In this document: positions 26,780-35,006 of the stretch, in pieces
Layout: each line of letters opens with the position of its first letter
How positions within the stretch are numbered: the stretch's first letter is position 1
Assembly (NCBI GenBank): GCA_000431155.1
Contig: HF985646.1
Coordinates: 75,253 to 139,110 of the forward strand
Direction of reading: 5' to 3'
DNA: 63,858 bases
From: Bacteroides sp. CAG:927
Lineage (GTDB): Bacteria > Bacteroidota > Bacteroidia > Bacteroidales > Muribaculaceae
Notes under the pieces: model-generated
The model's database searches: none
Told to the model about the DNA's origin: nothing
Seen by the model: the letters and a program-made list of their open reading frames with translations, nothing else
Translations under genes and position numbers: made by a program

Positions 26780-27163
26780 CTATAAAACATTTCCGCCTTG
26801 CGCACTGCGTCTGGCAAACGGCGCTACTGCCATGTAACACAGCGATATGAGCAACGCTACAAGCATTGCATATACTATCACATTGTTCACCGTAATCACA
26901 TTGCTTTTTATCGTATTCATCACGTATGTGACTGTATATGCGCACGTTACTATGATTCCTATTATATACAGTGCATACTCTATCAGCGATGCCACGCGGC
27001 GTTTGCGCTCCGGTAGCCGGTGTAGCACATTTTGGGTGAACCATGGCGATGGCGGTGCTTCCAAAGCTCCTGCATGAAACATTTTGCGCCACTTCGTGTC
27101 CGCTTCGTTCTCCTCTTTGTGTATTGGTCTGTTGTGTTTCATCTTTTCCTGTATGTTCTGCAT
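26780..27163 (-). CDS. small membrane protein downstream of a sigma factor; possible anti-sigma or sensor
   Basis: A 127-aa protein with a hydrophilic N-terminal half (about 1-60) and two membrane segments (SLIEYALYIIGIIVTCAYTV, about 60-80, and VYAMLVALLISLCYMAV, about 95-115). It lies 3 bp after the sigma-factor stop. The arrangement, a cytoplasmic segment with WFTQNVLHRLP followed by membrane helices, is that of many anti-sigma factors, but no zinc-binding HxxxCxxC motif is visible, so the role is inferred from position alone. Confidence 0.65.
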   Translation of the reverse strand: MQNIQEKMKHNRPIHKEENEADTKWRKMFHAGALEAPPSPWFTQNVLHRLPERKRRVASLIEYALYIIGIIVTCAYTVTYVMNTIKSNVITVNNVIVYAMLVALLISLCYMAVAPFARRSAQGGNVL

Positions 27164-27166
27164 GTT

Positions 27167-27703
27167 TTAATCCTCTCCCAGTGCTTTGGCCATCTTGGTT
27201 TTGGCGCGGGATAAGTATGATTTGATGGTGCCTTCCGGCATATTGGTGATACGCATTATATCTTTTATCGGCTTGTCTTCAAGGTAAAACAGCACTATCA
27301 GTGTGCGCTCCGCCGGCGTGAGTGCCCGGAGGCCCACCTCTATGTCGTGGCGCATCTCGGTCACATAGCTGTCGTTGGTGCTTTCTGCGGCGGTATAGGC
27401 AAGATGCTCTTCCATCGGCATCTCTTTGCGGCGTCGGAGAGTGTTGGCATACTCCCTGCAAGCTATCGAATAAAGCCACGTGCTGAATCGCGATGCCCCT
27501 CTGAACGATTTTAATGCCTCATAAGCCTTGATAAAGGTCTCTTGGGCTATATCGTCAGTCAATGAAGCATCTCCCATCGTGAGGTTGAACACAAATCGTC
27601 TCAACCCCGGGCTATACTCATCCACGAGCCGTCCGAATGCGCGGCGGTCGTCCACCGCCACACATTTGGTTATAAGTGATATTTCCTCGAGCTTGCTCAG
27701 CAT
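27167..27703 (-). CDS. RNA polymerase sigma-70 family factor, ECF type
   Basis: A 178-aa ECF sigma factor. Region 2: AFGRLVDEYSPGLRRFVF ... DDIAQETFIKAYEAL and RGASRFSTWLYSIACREYAN (about 20-90). Region 4: LRALTPAERTLIVLFYLED then the helix-turn-helix KDIMRITNMPEGTIKSYLSR (about 125-170). It lies between a 230-aa membrane lipoprotein gene (9 bp upstream) and a 127-aa membrane protein gene (3 bp downstream), which suggests envelope-stress or surface regulation. Confidence 0.92.
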   Translation of the reverse strand: MLSKLEEISLITKCVAVDDRRAFGRLVDEYSPGLRRFVFNLTMGDASLTDDIAQETFIKAYEALKSFRGASRFSTWLYSIACREYANTLRRRKEMPMEEHLAYTAAESTNDSYVTEMRHDIEVGLRALTPAERTLIVLFYLEDKPIKDIMRITNMPEGTIKSYLSRAKTKMAKALGED

Positions 27704-27712
27704 CTGGCGGTA

Positions 27713-28405
27713 TTACTCTTCGTCGGTAAAATCAGGAAACAGTGGTGTTGCCGTTTCTTCGCGTTTGCGCTGTTCTTTTACTTTGTTGTCATGTCGGTTT
27801 ATAAGATATGTCACTCCGCGTGCTATACCTATGAATAATGGTATTATACCCAATGCCGTTAACTCTTCGGCTGATATGCCTAAGAAAAACACTATCAGTG
27901 CTATACCCCATCCTATCCACACTATCGCTGATCGCGGCGTATTGGTGTTTTTGTTGCTCTCGGCCATATAAAAGCTGTCCGGCAGCACAACGCCCTTGTC
28001 TATGCTGTGTTCTATCACATGGTAGCGGTCCAGACGGCGTTGGCGCAGATAGCGGAATATCAGGAAAAACACCATTACCGTCACTGCGCCCGGTATTATC
28101 ACCCCCAAGGCTACGGCCACAAGCGGCACAATGTTGTCTCCGACTTCATCCCACAGCGTATTGTGCGAATTTTGGTCATTGTTATAGGTGCGCAGGAGCA
28201 CTCTGTTGTTGAGCGAGTCGTAGCTCAGGCTCACGTCACTCCCTTCCTCATACGCTTCCCGCGCCAGTTCTTTGAACTCTTCTACGCTCACCCTTTCCAC
28301 CACTTTCTGTCGCGCGGTGTCGGATTGAATTTGGCTGCACGACAGTACTGTTGTTCCTATCAGCAACACGGCCATCAGTGTCAGGATTGATAAATGCTTT
28401 TTCAT
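27713..28405 (-). CDS. membrane lipoprotein-like protein of the sigma-factor operon
   Basis: A 230-aa protein. It begins with a lipoprotein-type signal (LIGTTVLSC, Cys23), a hydrophilic region to about 85, one membrane segment (LVAVALGVIIPGAVTVMVFF, about 95-114), a basic loop (RYLRQRRLDRY), and two more hydrophobic segments (about 163-195). The layout resembles the Bacteroidetes DUF6249 group (uncertain). First gene of a three-gene operon with an ECF sigma factor, so it may sense the envelope state for it. Confidence 0.65.
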   Translation of the reverse strand: MKKHLSILTLMAVLLIGTTVLSCSQIQSDTARQKVVERVSVEEFKELAREAYEEGSDVSLSYDSLNNRVLLRTYNNDQNSHNTLWDEVGDNIVPLVAVALGVIIPGAVTVMVFFLIFRYLRQRRLDRYHVIEHSIDKGVVLPDSFYMAESNKNTNTPRSAIVWIGWGIALIVFFLGISAEELTALGIIPLFIGIARGVTYLINRHDNKVKEQRKREETATPLFPDFTDEE

Positions 28406-28477
28406 ATAATGCGTTTGTTTTTGTTCTGAATTTACCGTTGGACGCTCTTATGCATCAAAAAAGTTGCACCGCCCTTG

Positions 28478-28494
28478 CAAAGTTATTAAATTTG
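28478..28494. promoter_or_regulatory. overlapping divergent promoters
   Basis: The complement of 28478-28485 is TAACTTTG (leftward, sigma operon). One base on, 28487-28494 is TAAATTTG (rightward), with TTG at 28464-28466 giving a 20-bp spacer to a -33. The rightward element ends 5 bp before the ATG at 28500, so its transcript would be leaderless or nearly so. The two -7 boxes are back to back, so both promoters can hardly be occupied at once. Confidence 0.55.
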
Positions 28495-28499
28495 TGGGT

Positions 28500-28988
28500 A
28501 TGAAACATTACCTGTTACTCCCTTTTGCTTTCGTTTTGTCCGCTGCCGCGCTCTCTTGCGCCCACAGCGATAAGCCTTGTGACATAGAGGTGGATATGAA
28601 AGTCGCGCCCGATAAAATGGGCGATTCCATTGCCGCTGCTTATGGATGTGAGCAGGCTGCGAACACTATTGTTGAATGGCTCGCCTCCGACAGCCCTGCC
28701 GAATTGTCCTATGCGCAGCAACTCACGCAGCGCATTGCATACGCTTATGGCGACTCTATGCCTCGCTTCCTCAACGCTATTGACTCCATCAGCACAACCC
28801 TCACTCCCGAGCGCCGCGTTCGTTTGTTGTTGCGCACATGCCCGCCTGAATACCTCGGGCATCTCGTCCGTCAGGACCCCAATGATTCAGTGCTCGTGCC
28901 CATCATTGAGCGCGTGCTTGCCCCCACTCCTGACAAGTTGGTGCAGTTCCGTCGCGGTTATCAGATTTCATCCTCTCAACACAATTAA
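28500..28988 (+). CDS. lipoprotein of unknown function
   Basis: A 162-aa protein with a lipobox ending at Cys20 (AAALSC). The ATG at 28500 is chosen over one 36 bp upstream because only it gives a clean lipoprotein signal and because the -7 box lies between them. The rest is helical and slightly acidic, with no motif I recognise. It is followed 3 bp later by a polyprenyl synthase gene and probably heads that operon. Confidence 0.7.
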   Translation: MKHYLLLPFAFVLSAAALSCAHSDKPCDIEVDMKVAPDKMGDSIAAAYGCEQAANTIVEWLASDSPAELSYAQQLTQRIAYAYGDSMPRFLNAIDSISTTLTPERRVRLLLRTCPPEYLGHLVRQDPNDSVLVPIIERVLAPTPDKLVQFRRGYQISSSQHN

Positions 28989-28991
28989 GCC

Positions 28992-29963
28992 ATGCTCACA
29001 GTTGCTCGCTATTCCGATATAGTCAACAGTCATATCGCCCGTATCGATTACCCGTCATCGCCTCGTGGCCTGTATGCCCCGGTGGAATACTCTCTTGAGG
29101 CCGGTGGCAAGCGCATCCGGCCTGTTCTGACACTCGCCGTGTGCGATGCTTTGTGCGGAAACCCTCTCAAGGCCATAAGTCAGGCCCTTGGAGTGGAGAT
29201 GTTTCATAACTTCACTCTTCTTCATGACGATTTGATGGATCACTCCCCCTTGCGTCGGTCGCGCCCCACGGTATATGTCAAATGGGATGAGCGCACTGCC
29301 ATTCTTTCCGGAGATGCCATGCTCACCATGGCCGGAATGTTGATGCGCGGTGGAAATGCACATGAGCTTGATGCCGCCTCTCTTTCCACTCTCCTTGACC
29401 TTTTTGACCGCACTGCCATGGAGGTGTATGAAGGACAGCAGTTTGACATGGAGTTTGAGTCACGCAAGGATGTCACCGTAAGCGAATACATGGAGATGAT
29501 TCGCCTGAAAACATCTGTTCTTCTCGGTTGTGCCTGTCGTGTGGGTGCCATTATGGCCGGTGCTGATGAGGCTGTGCAGACAGCCATGTACCGCTATGGC
29601 GAGCAGCTTGGACTCGCTTTCCAAATGCAGGACGATTACCTTGACACTTTCGGCGATGAGGCCACTTTTGGCAAGCCTATAGGCGGCGACATTCTCAACG
29701 AAAAGAAAACATGGCTACTCATCTCCGCCATGCACAGGGCGCACGGCTATGCTTTGGCCGATGCACTTGCACTCTCTCAGGCCGCCAAAAAAATTGATAC
29801 CGTGCGCAGCATCTACATCAGCCTCGGCCTTGACAAAGAGTGCCGTGAGCAAGTGACATTCTATTCCACTCAGGCCATAAATGCTTTGCCCGAATCGCTT
29901 TCGCCCGAGGCACGTGAATTCTTCACCGAGTTGGCACGTAACGCCGAAACACGAGCAAAATGA
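28992..29963 (+). CDS. polyprenyl (isoprenyl) diphosphate synthase
   Basis: A 323-aa trans-prenyltransferase. First Asp-rich motif LLHDDLMDHSPLRR (DDxxD, about 77-81), second QMQDDYLDTFGD (DDxxD, about 215-219), plus GGKRIRP (about 35) and the GQQFDMEFE region. It condenses isopentenyl diphosphate onto allylic diphosphates, giving either farnesyl/geranylgeranyl diphosphate or the longer menaquinone side chain; the product length cannot be told. It overlaps tatD-like gene by 4 bp (ATGA). Confidence 0.92.
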   Translation: MLTVARYSDIVNSHIARIDYPSSPRGLYAPVEYSLEAGGKRIRPVLTLAVCDALCGNPLKAISQALGVEMFHNFTLLHDDLMDHSPLRRSRPTVYVKWDERTAILSGDAMLTMAGMLMRGGNAHELDAASLSTLLDLFDRTAMEVYEGQQFDMEFESRKDVTVSEYMEMIRLKTSVLLGCACRVGAIMAGADEAVQTAMYRYGEQLGLAFQMQDDYLDTFGDEATFGKPIGGDILNEKKTWLLISAMHRAHGYALADALALSQAAKKIDTVRSIYISLGLDKECREQVTFYSTQAINALPESLSPEAREFFTELARNAETRAK

Positions 29964-30730
29964 TTATTGACACTCACACCCATCTCTATCTACCCGAGTT
30001 TGACAACGGTGGTGTGCCTGCCGTTCGCCGTGCAGTGGATGCCGGTGTAGCCGAGATGATATTTCCCAATGTGGACCTCACCACCATCGCTCCTATGAAA
30101 GCTCTTCATGAGCAATTCCCTTCCATCACCCACATGGCCATGGGACTGCACCCAACGGAGATAGGGGAGGACTGGCGCGAACAGCTTGCCGCTGTGCGTG
30201 AGCATTGGTTGGACGGCACGCAGCATGTGGCTGTAGGGGAGGTGGGCATTGACCTTTATTGGGATGCCACATTTGCCGAGCAGCAGATGATGGCTCTTGA
30301 GCAGCAGCTGCAATGGGCTGTTGATAGTGCCAAACCTGTTATAATACACTGTCGCAACGGACTTGATCAGACCCTTGAGGTTTTGCAGGGCTTTCACGAC
30401 ATAACCGGTGTCATGCACAGTTTCGGTGGCACCGACCGCGATGTTGACCGTGTTCGCAGTGTAGCCGACTTGTATTTCGGTATCAATGGCATAGTGACTT
30501 TCAAAAACTCCAAGCTCCGCCACACACTTCCGGCCATCACCACCTCCCGTTTGTTAGTTGAGACAGATGCGCCATATCTTGCCCCCGTTCCTTATCGCGG
30601 CAAGCAGTGCGAGAGTGCCATGCTCCCCGCCACCGTGGCGCACATTGCCGACACTCTCGGCCTTCCCGTCTCCGAAGTAGAGCGCGTCACCACAGCCAAC
30701 GCCCGCACCCTCTTCTCCCTCCCGCATTAA
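29960..30730 (+). CDS. TatD family metal-dependent hydrolase (DNase)
   Basis: A 256-aa TIM-barrel metallo-hydrolase. Metal-binding residues: IDTHTHLY (HxH, 5-7), VAVGEVGIDLYWD (Glu, about 92), VIIHCRNGLDQTL (His, about 129), VMHSFGG (His, about 152) and LLVETDAPYLAPVPYRGK (Asp, about 202). The GLHPTEI signature is present. Cytoplasmic 3'-5' DNase activity is the family role. Translationally coupled to the polyprenyl synthase. Confidence 0.93.
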   Translation: MIIDTHTHLYLPEFDNGGVPAVRRAVDAGVAEMIFPNVDLTTIAPMKALHEQFPSITHMAMGLHPTEIGEDWREQLAAVREHWLDGTQHVAVGEVGIDLYWDATFAEQQMMALEQQLQWAVDSAKPVIIHCRNGLDQTLEVLQGFHDITGVMHSFGGTDRDVDRVRSVADLYFGINGIVTFKNSKLRHTLPAITTSRLLVETDAPYLAPVPYRGKQCESAMLPATVAHIADTLGLPVSEVERVTTANARTLFSLPH

Positions 30731-30844
30731 TGTTAAATATTCATATCACTGCGGCTCTAAATTAAACAGCTCTCTGCACAGTGTGCCGCCTTTTGCACAA
30801 TGTGAAGTTCTACATTGGTATTAAAATATATCAGAATTTTTTTT

Positions 30845-30863
30845 GAAACGGCTGTTACGTTTC
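30845..30863 (+). promoter_or_regulatory. inverted repeat upstream of the ECF sigma gene
   Basis: GAAACG (30845-30850) and CGTTTC (30858-30863) form a perfect 6-bp inverted repeat with a 7-bp spacer, 25 bp before the ATG at 30889. No TAnnTTTG element is found close by. The GAAAC and a downstream CGGAT (about 30870) could also be an ECF-type -35/-10 pair, which would mean autoregulation; this is speculative. Confidence 0.35.
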
Positions 30864-30888
30864 TTTGTTCGGATTGTATTATTGTCGT

Positions 30889-31356
30889 ATGAGCAACAAT
30901 TCGTTCACAGATACATTTGTCAGGCTTCAGCAAAAGTTGCATTGTGTGGCACTCCGGCTTCTTAAAGACGAGTATGAGGCTGAGGATGCCATGCAGGATA
31001 CTTTCTGCAATTTATGGAACCCCGACCTGCCGATGACATCCGACGAAGCACGGTTTAAGTTGTTTGCCGTTCTCAGAAATGTCTGTCTGAATAAATTGAA
31101 GAAAAGGCAACAGGTGTCGCCGATTGACAACAGTGAAATCTTTCAGCGCGAGCAACCTTTAGACGAGTCCGAGCACATAAAGACGCTGTTGTTCCAATCC
31201 CTGACACCCCTTCAGTTAAAGATAATTGAGATGATGCTCTCCCAAGAAATGGAATATGCCGAAATCGCCCGTCAGCTTGACATATCGGTTGAAACTGTAA
31301 GAATGAATGTCTGCCGGGCACGAAAGAAAATGCGTGAACTATATAAAAGACTTTAA
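30889..31356 (+). CDS. RNA polymerase ECF sigma factor
   Basis: A 155-aa ECF sigma factor. Region 2 contains RLLKDEYEAEDAMQDTFCNLW (DAMQDTF core, about 30-40) and FAVLRNVCLNKLKKR. Region 4 has SLTPLQLKIIEMMLSQEM and the helix-turn-helix YAEIARQLDISVETVRMNV (about 125-143). The ATG at 30889 gives the usual family length; an 8-codon extension lacks a better start context. First gene of a four-gene operon (spacings: +1 bp, ATGA overlap, 13 bp). Confidence 0.92.
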   Translation: MSNNSFTDTFVRLQQKLHCVALRLLKDEYEAEDAMQDTFCNLWNPDLPMTSDEARFKLFAVLRNVCLNKLKKRQQVSPIDNSEIFQREQPLDESEHIKTLLFQSLTPLQLKIIEMMLSQEMEYAEIARQLDISVETVRMNVCRARKKMRELYKRL

Positions 31357-31357
31357 C

Positions 31358-31885
31358 ATGCCGAACCAAGAGAATTTGTCGAAAGAAGAACTGGAGATTC
31401 TTGCTCAGTCCTATCTTGACTGCAAACTCACAAGACTCCAGGAAAAAGAGTTGGAATGGGTGTTCCTTAACTCCCCGCTCAGCTCTCCGCTGATTGATGA
31501 GTGCCGCAAGGCCATGCGGGTGGAGAATCTCCTTGATTCACCCCAATCTTCAAAGTCCGCCTATGAGTGCCCGAAGCCGGCGCACTTCCGCATCAGGCCC
31601 ATTGTTTACAAGCTAAGCGCCGCAGCATCTGTAGTGCTTATCATTGCCTGTTCAGTCATTTTATTCACCCGCGCATGGCTCAAAAATGACACATCTTCCG
31701 CTCTTTCCGACATTGATGTGTCGGTGTATGTTCGCGGTAAGGAGCTTAATCCAAACGATGCCCTGTCAAGAGCCATCGCCACGCAGCAGCAGAGCATGGC
31801 CATGCTCGCAGAGATTAAAAATCAGGCTCAAAACACCGAAATCAACGCCATTCAGGATATTAACGAAATAAGTAACGCAAAATGA
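31358..31885 (+). CDS. anti-sigma-factor-like single-pass membrane protein
   Basis: A 175-aa protein starting 1 bp after the sigma stop (TAACATG). A cytoplasmic N-terminal region (1-80, with LAQSYLDCKLTRLQEKELEWVF as an anti-sigma-like helical segment around residues 15-35) precedes one membrane helix (SAAASVVLIIACSVILF, about 88-105) and an exported C-terminal part. This topology is that of FecR-like anti-sigma factors, but the FecR domain itself is not recognisable. Role inferred from position and topology. Confidence 0.72.
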   Translation: MPNQENLSKEELEILAQSYLDCKLTRLQEKELEWVFLNSPLSSPLIDECRKAMRVENLLDSPQSSKSAYECPKPAHFRIRPIVYKLSAAASVVLIIACSVILFTRAWLKNDTSSALSDIDVSVYVRGKELNPNDALSRAIATQQQSMAMLAEIKNQAQNTEINAIQDINEISNAK

Positions 31886-32265
31886 AAAAATCGCTTCTGA
31901 TCATATTCTTCATCTTTCTTTCGGCCGCATGCTGGGCCATACCTCCGCACCTTGCATGTGAAACCATCTTCTCACGCCCTGACATTAAAACACAAGGTCA
32001 CGAGGTAGTGAGCTGTAAAAGCCGGGACAATTATTTCCGTAGTGTCATAGCCGACAATGACAAGAAACTTCTTAAGGAGATTAAGAAGCTCGTCCAGAAG
32101 GATAAATCCCGCGCTTCTAATGTCGTTGAGGGATATAAGGACGGAACCGAACACATCATCCTCAATATCCCTAACAACGGTCACATTATCAATGTCGGAT
32201 TTTTTTGGACCGAGTCCGGCTATCTGCGTTTGTTTGTTCAATCTGAACTTGCTGCTTTTGAATAA
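31882..32265 (+). CDS. small exported protein of the ECF operon (DUF6108-like)
   Basis: A 127-aa protein with a signal peptide (MKKSLLIIFFIFLSAACWA). The mature part has a predicted alpha/beta arrangement: RPDIKTQGHEVVSCKSRDN, a Lys-rich helix, then strands HIILNIPNNGHIINVGFFW. It resembles a Bacteroidales family often called DUF6108 (from memory, uncertain). Its ATG overlaps the preceding stop (ATGA). It could be the periplasmic signal carrier between the barrel and the anti-sigma protein (inference). Confidence 0.68.
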   Translation: MKKSLLIIFFIFLSAACWAIPPHLACETIFSRPDIKTQGHEVVSCKSRDNYFRSVIADNDKKLLKEIKKLVQKDKSRASNVVEGYKDGTEHIILNIPNNGHIINVGFFWTESGYLRLFVQSELAAFE

Positions 32266-32278
32266 CCGTCTTTAAATT

Positions 32279-34372
32279 ATGACTAAACTTGTTGTTTTGG
32301 CACTGGCCGTCTGGCTGGGTGTCGGGGTACTCATTGCCCAAAGTGAAGACTCCATTAAGGCCAAAAACCTTAAGGAAGTGATGGTTGATGCCACATATAA
32401 TTCTGCTGATGCCAAGGGTTTGGAATTCATCCCTTCCGGCAAACAGAAAAATTCGGCACAAAATGGCATTGACCTCTTGCGCCGAATGGCCATCCCGCAG
32501 TTAAAAATTTCGCTTTCTGACGATAAGGTCACAACCCCTGCGGGTGAGCCCGTAGCAATATTCATAAATTATATCGCGGCTTCGGCCCAGGAACTTGAGG
32601 GCCTCAAAACCACCGATGTGCGCCGCGTTGATTATTTCTTTTCTCCCACCGACCAGCGTTTCATGGGCGAAAGAAATGTGGTTAACATCATTGTTCAGGC
32701 ATACCAATATGGCGGATATACCAAGGCATCCTTTTATGAGAAATTCCTTACAGGCTTATCCAACAGTGCTTCCCTATATTCAAAATTCAGCTATAAGAAA
32801 ATGACATACGACATGTATGTCGGAACCGCCAATGTCAACACCCGTCATCAGGGTACCTCCGTTGCTGATTATTTCCGCCTGCCTCAAACCGATGGTTCCG
32901 TCATGAACATTCAGAGGCTCCAGACCCTCCGGCAGTCAAAGTATGCCTATAATTCGCTGCCGGTTTCTTTCCGCGCCGCATACTCTGACGATAATTTCCA
33001 GACCAAAAATACTTTCGGTTTCGTCTTTCAGGAAACTCCCCACAACAATTCCACAGGCTCATTGACATTCCTCCCTTCAGCTGCAAACAAATACGAATAC
33101 TCCACTCACGCCGACAGTCGCGTGAGAGCATGGTCCTACAACGGCTCGTTTAATTTCAGTTTCCCTAACCAATATACCCTGTTCTTCACCCCCGCGTTCC
33201 ATTATTCCCGCATCAATCAGAACTCCGCTTACACCGCCTCTGCCATGCAGCAACCCGTTATTAACAATGCAAAAGAAACATCCTACGATGCATCCTTTTT
33301 TGCCATGGGGCGCAAGATTTTCTCTAATGTTCACTATCTGTTCCTAAGAGGATTCGGAGGATACGACCATCACAATGTCACGTATGGAGGCAATGTCCCG
33401 TCGCTTGATAAAATCATAGAAAGGTATTGCGGCATGTCGGTGCAATATGGATATTACTCAAATAAAATCAGCGCCAATCTTCTCTTCGGTGTCAGAAATG
33501 AGCATAACTCTGTCAACAATAACACTCTAAAAACATTCTATCCCTTCGTAAACGCCAATTTCGGATGGGCACCGGATTCCAAAAACATGCTCAACATATC
33601 ATTCTCCTATTCAAAAGAGCCGATGAACGCCAACCTCAAAAGTCCCAATGTATTGCAGCAGAATGAGCTTATGTATTATACTGGCAATCCCATGCTTAAA
33701 AATGCACCCAATATCATGGCCAACATCAGTTACAACTGGACTCCTGTAGCATGGTTGCAGATTGCACCTTTCGCACAATACTACTCATGTTTCAACAGAG
33801 AAATACCTGTATATACGCCGTATATGGATGCCACCGCCGTTATTAGGAAATATGAGAACAATGGTGACCATTATCGCACACAGCTGGGCATATCGTTAAC
33901 AGCATATCTTTTTAATAAGAATCTTCAGATACAGCTGGCCCCCGAGCAGATGTTTTATCGCAGCACAGGCTACTATGACCTGTCCTGTACCCCCTTCCTG
34001 TTTTCAGGCGCAGTAACGTATTATCTCAACGATTTCTACTTCTCCGGTTATTACGAAACGCGATCTCGTGCTTTGTGGACCAATTCCGGAACATTTTACA
34101 CAGGCAAAAGCCAGTTGCAGATTATTGCAGGTTGGGCTAAATCCGATCTCAACATACGCATCGGCATTTCCAATCCTTTCCGTAAATCATGGATTTCGGC
34201 AACCTCCTCGTTTGATACCCCGGTATATTCTCAACGCAGCTTAAGATTTGACACCACATCCCATTGTAGCATAAGCCTTTCGGCCACATACACCTTTGGC
34301 TACGGTAAGAAACTGAGCCGGAACAACGAAGTCGGAGAGCAGGGCGGTGCCGCATCCTCCATCTTGAAATAA
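32279..34372 (+). CDS. TonB-dependent-receptor-like outer-membrane beta-barrel protein
   Basis: A 697-aa outer-membrane protein with a signal peptide (MTKLVVLALAVWLGVGVLIAQ near residues 1-21). Residues 25-140 look like a plug domain (KNLKEVMVDATYNSADAKG, PVAIFINYIAAS, then VDYFFSPTDQRFMGERNVVN), followed by a barrel of many amphipathic strands to about 680. It lacks the N-terminal carboxypeptidase-regulatory-like domain of SusC proteins and shows no clear TonB box. The plug resembles the outer-membrane-receptor (Oar/OMP_b-brl_3-like) group. It is the terminal gene of the ECF sigma operon and so is likely its target or its sensor. Confidence 0.8.
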   Translation: MTKLVVLALAVWLGVGVLIAQSEDSIKAKNLKEVMVDATYNSADAKGLEFIPSGKQKNSAQNGIDLLRRMAIPQLKISLSDDKVTTPAGEPVAIFINYIAASAQELEGLKTTDVRRVDYFFSPTDQRFMGERNVVNIIVQAYQYGGYTKASFYEKFLTGLSNSASLYSKFSYKKMTYDMYVGTANVNTRHQGTSVADYFRLPQTDGSVMNIQRLQTLRQSKYAYNSLPVSFRAAYSDDNFQTKNTFGFVFQETPHNNSTGSLTFLPSAANKYEYSTHADSRVRAWSYNGSFNFSFPNQYTLFFTPAFHYSRINQNSAYTASAMQQPVINNAKETSYDASFFAMGRKIFSNVHYLFLRGFGGYDHHNVTYGGNVPSLDKIIERYCGMSVQYGYYSNKISANLLFGVRNEHNSVNNNTLKTFYPFVNANFGWAPDSKNMLNISFSYSKEPMNANLKSPNVLQQNELMYYTGNPMLKNAPNIMANISYNWTPVAWLQIAPFAQYYSCFNREIPVYTPYMDATAVIRKYENNGDHYRTQLGISLTAYLFNKNLQIQLAPEQMFYRSTGYYDLSCTPFLFSGAVTYYLNDFYFSGYYETRSRALWTNSGTFYTGKSQLQIIAGWAKSDLNIRIGISNPFRKSWISATSSFDTPVYSQRSLRFDTTSHCSISLSATYTFGYGKKLSRNNEVGEQGGAASSILK

Positions 34373-34676
34373 CCCCGGCCGGTAAATCATCCCCACATTC
34401 AACATTTGTTAAGAACAAATTTCCGCACTGCGCAGTCAAGCAGCAGAGCGCACAGACTCTTTTCCGCTACCTCGCAAAGAGAGCGCAGGATGCGCGATTT
34501 CCAGCCTCTTTCCTACCAAGCAGACAGATGCGCAGCCGAGCCGCGGAGCGCGCGATTTTTCTCCATCGCGAAGCTGTTTCGCCCCTCGCAAAGCGAGCGC
34601 AGGATGCGCGATGTCTCTACAACCCCCTGCAGAGCGCGCAGCGCGGAGTTGGAGGACACCGACACTCCAAAGGAAT

Positions 34677-34709
34677 CCGATACAAGCTGCGGAGCATGCG
34701 CGGTATCGG
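34677..34709. repeat. beta hairpin, copy A1
   Basis: Stem ccgatac (34677-34683) / gtatcgg (34703-34709), 7 bp, around the 19-nt conserved loop aagctgcggagcatgcgcg. Inside the loop TGCG can pair with CGCG. Confidence 0.8.
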
Positions 34710-34905
34710 CACGGCGCGAGCCAAGGCCCGCAGCACCCCGCTCACCCCGCCGAAGTCAGCTATTTCATCACCTCTACCATTCCTCCCACCACTTCGCGCC
34801 CGCCATCTCAGCACTGTGCAGCCAAGCGCAGTACGCGCGATTTCCAGCCTCCTTACTGCGGAGCGCGCAGCGCGGAGTTGGCAGGCGGGACGCAAAAAAA
34901 AGAAT

Positions 34906-34938
34906 CCGTGACAAGCTGCGGAGCGTGCGCAGTCACGG
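34906..34938. repeat. beta hairpin, copy A2
   Basis: Stem ccgtgac (34906-34912) / gtcacgg (34932-34938), 7 bp, around the 19-nt loop aagctgcggagcgtgcgca. Compared with copy A1 three stem positions change, each with its partner. Confidence 0.8.
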
Positions 34939-35006
34939 CCCGGCGCCAGCCAAGGCCACCCACAGCCCAATCATCCATTTTCAATTTCCCATCCCCACTC
35001 CCATTT

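Larger units (their letters stand above)
34430..34975. repeat. repeat cluster A: two units of a GC-rich hairpin repeat
   Basis: This intergenic region (34373-35151, 779 bp) has no credible gene. It holds two copies of a composite repeat: an alpha part (from gcgcaggatgcgcgat, 34597-34660; a shorter copy at 34855-34890) and a beta hairpin (34677-34709 and 34906-34938) followed by cggcgMgagccaaggcc. Fragments at 34440-34560 (cacagactcttttccgc; ctaccaagc-gacagatgcg) recur in cluster B. The segment 34758-34795 (agctatttcatcacctctac) also recurs in B at 37279. It is markedly richer in GC than the flanking genes. Confidence 0.85.
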
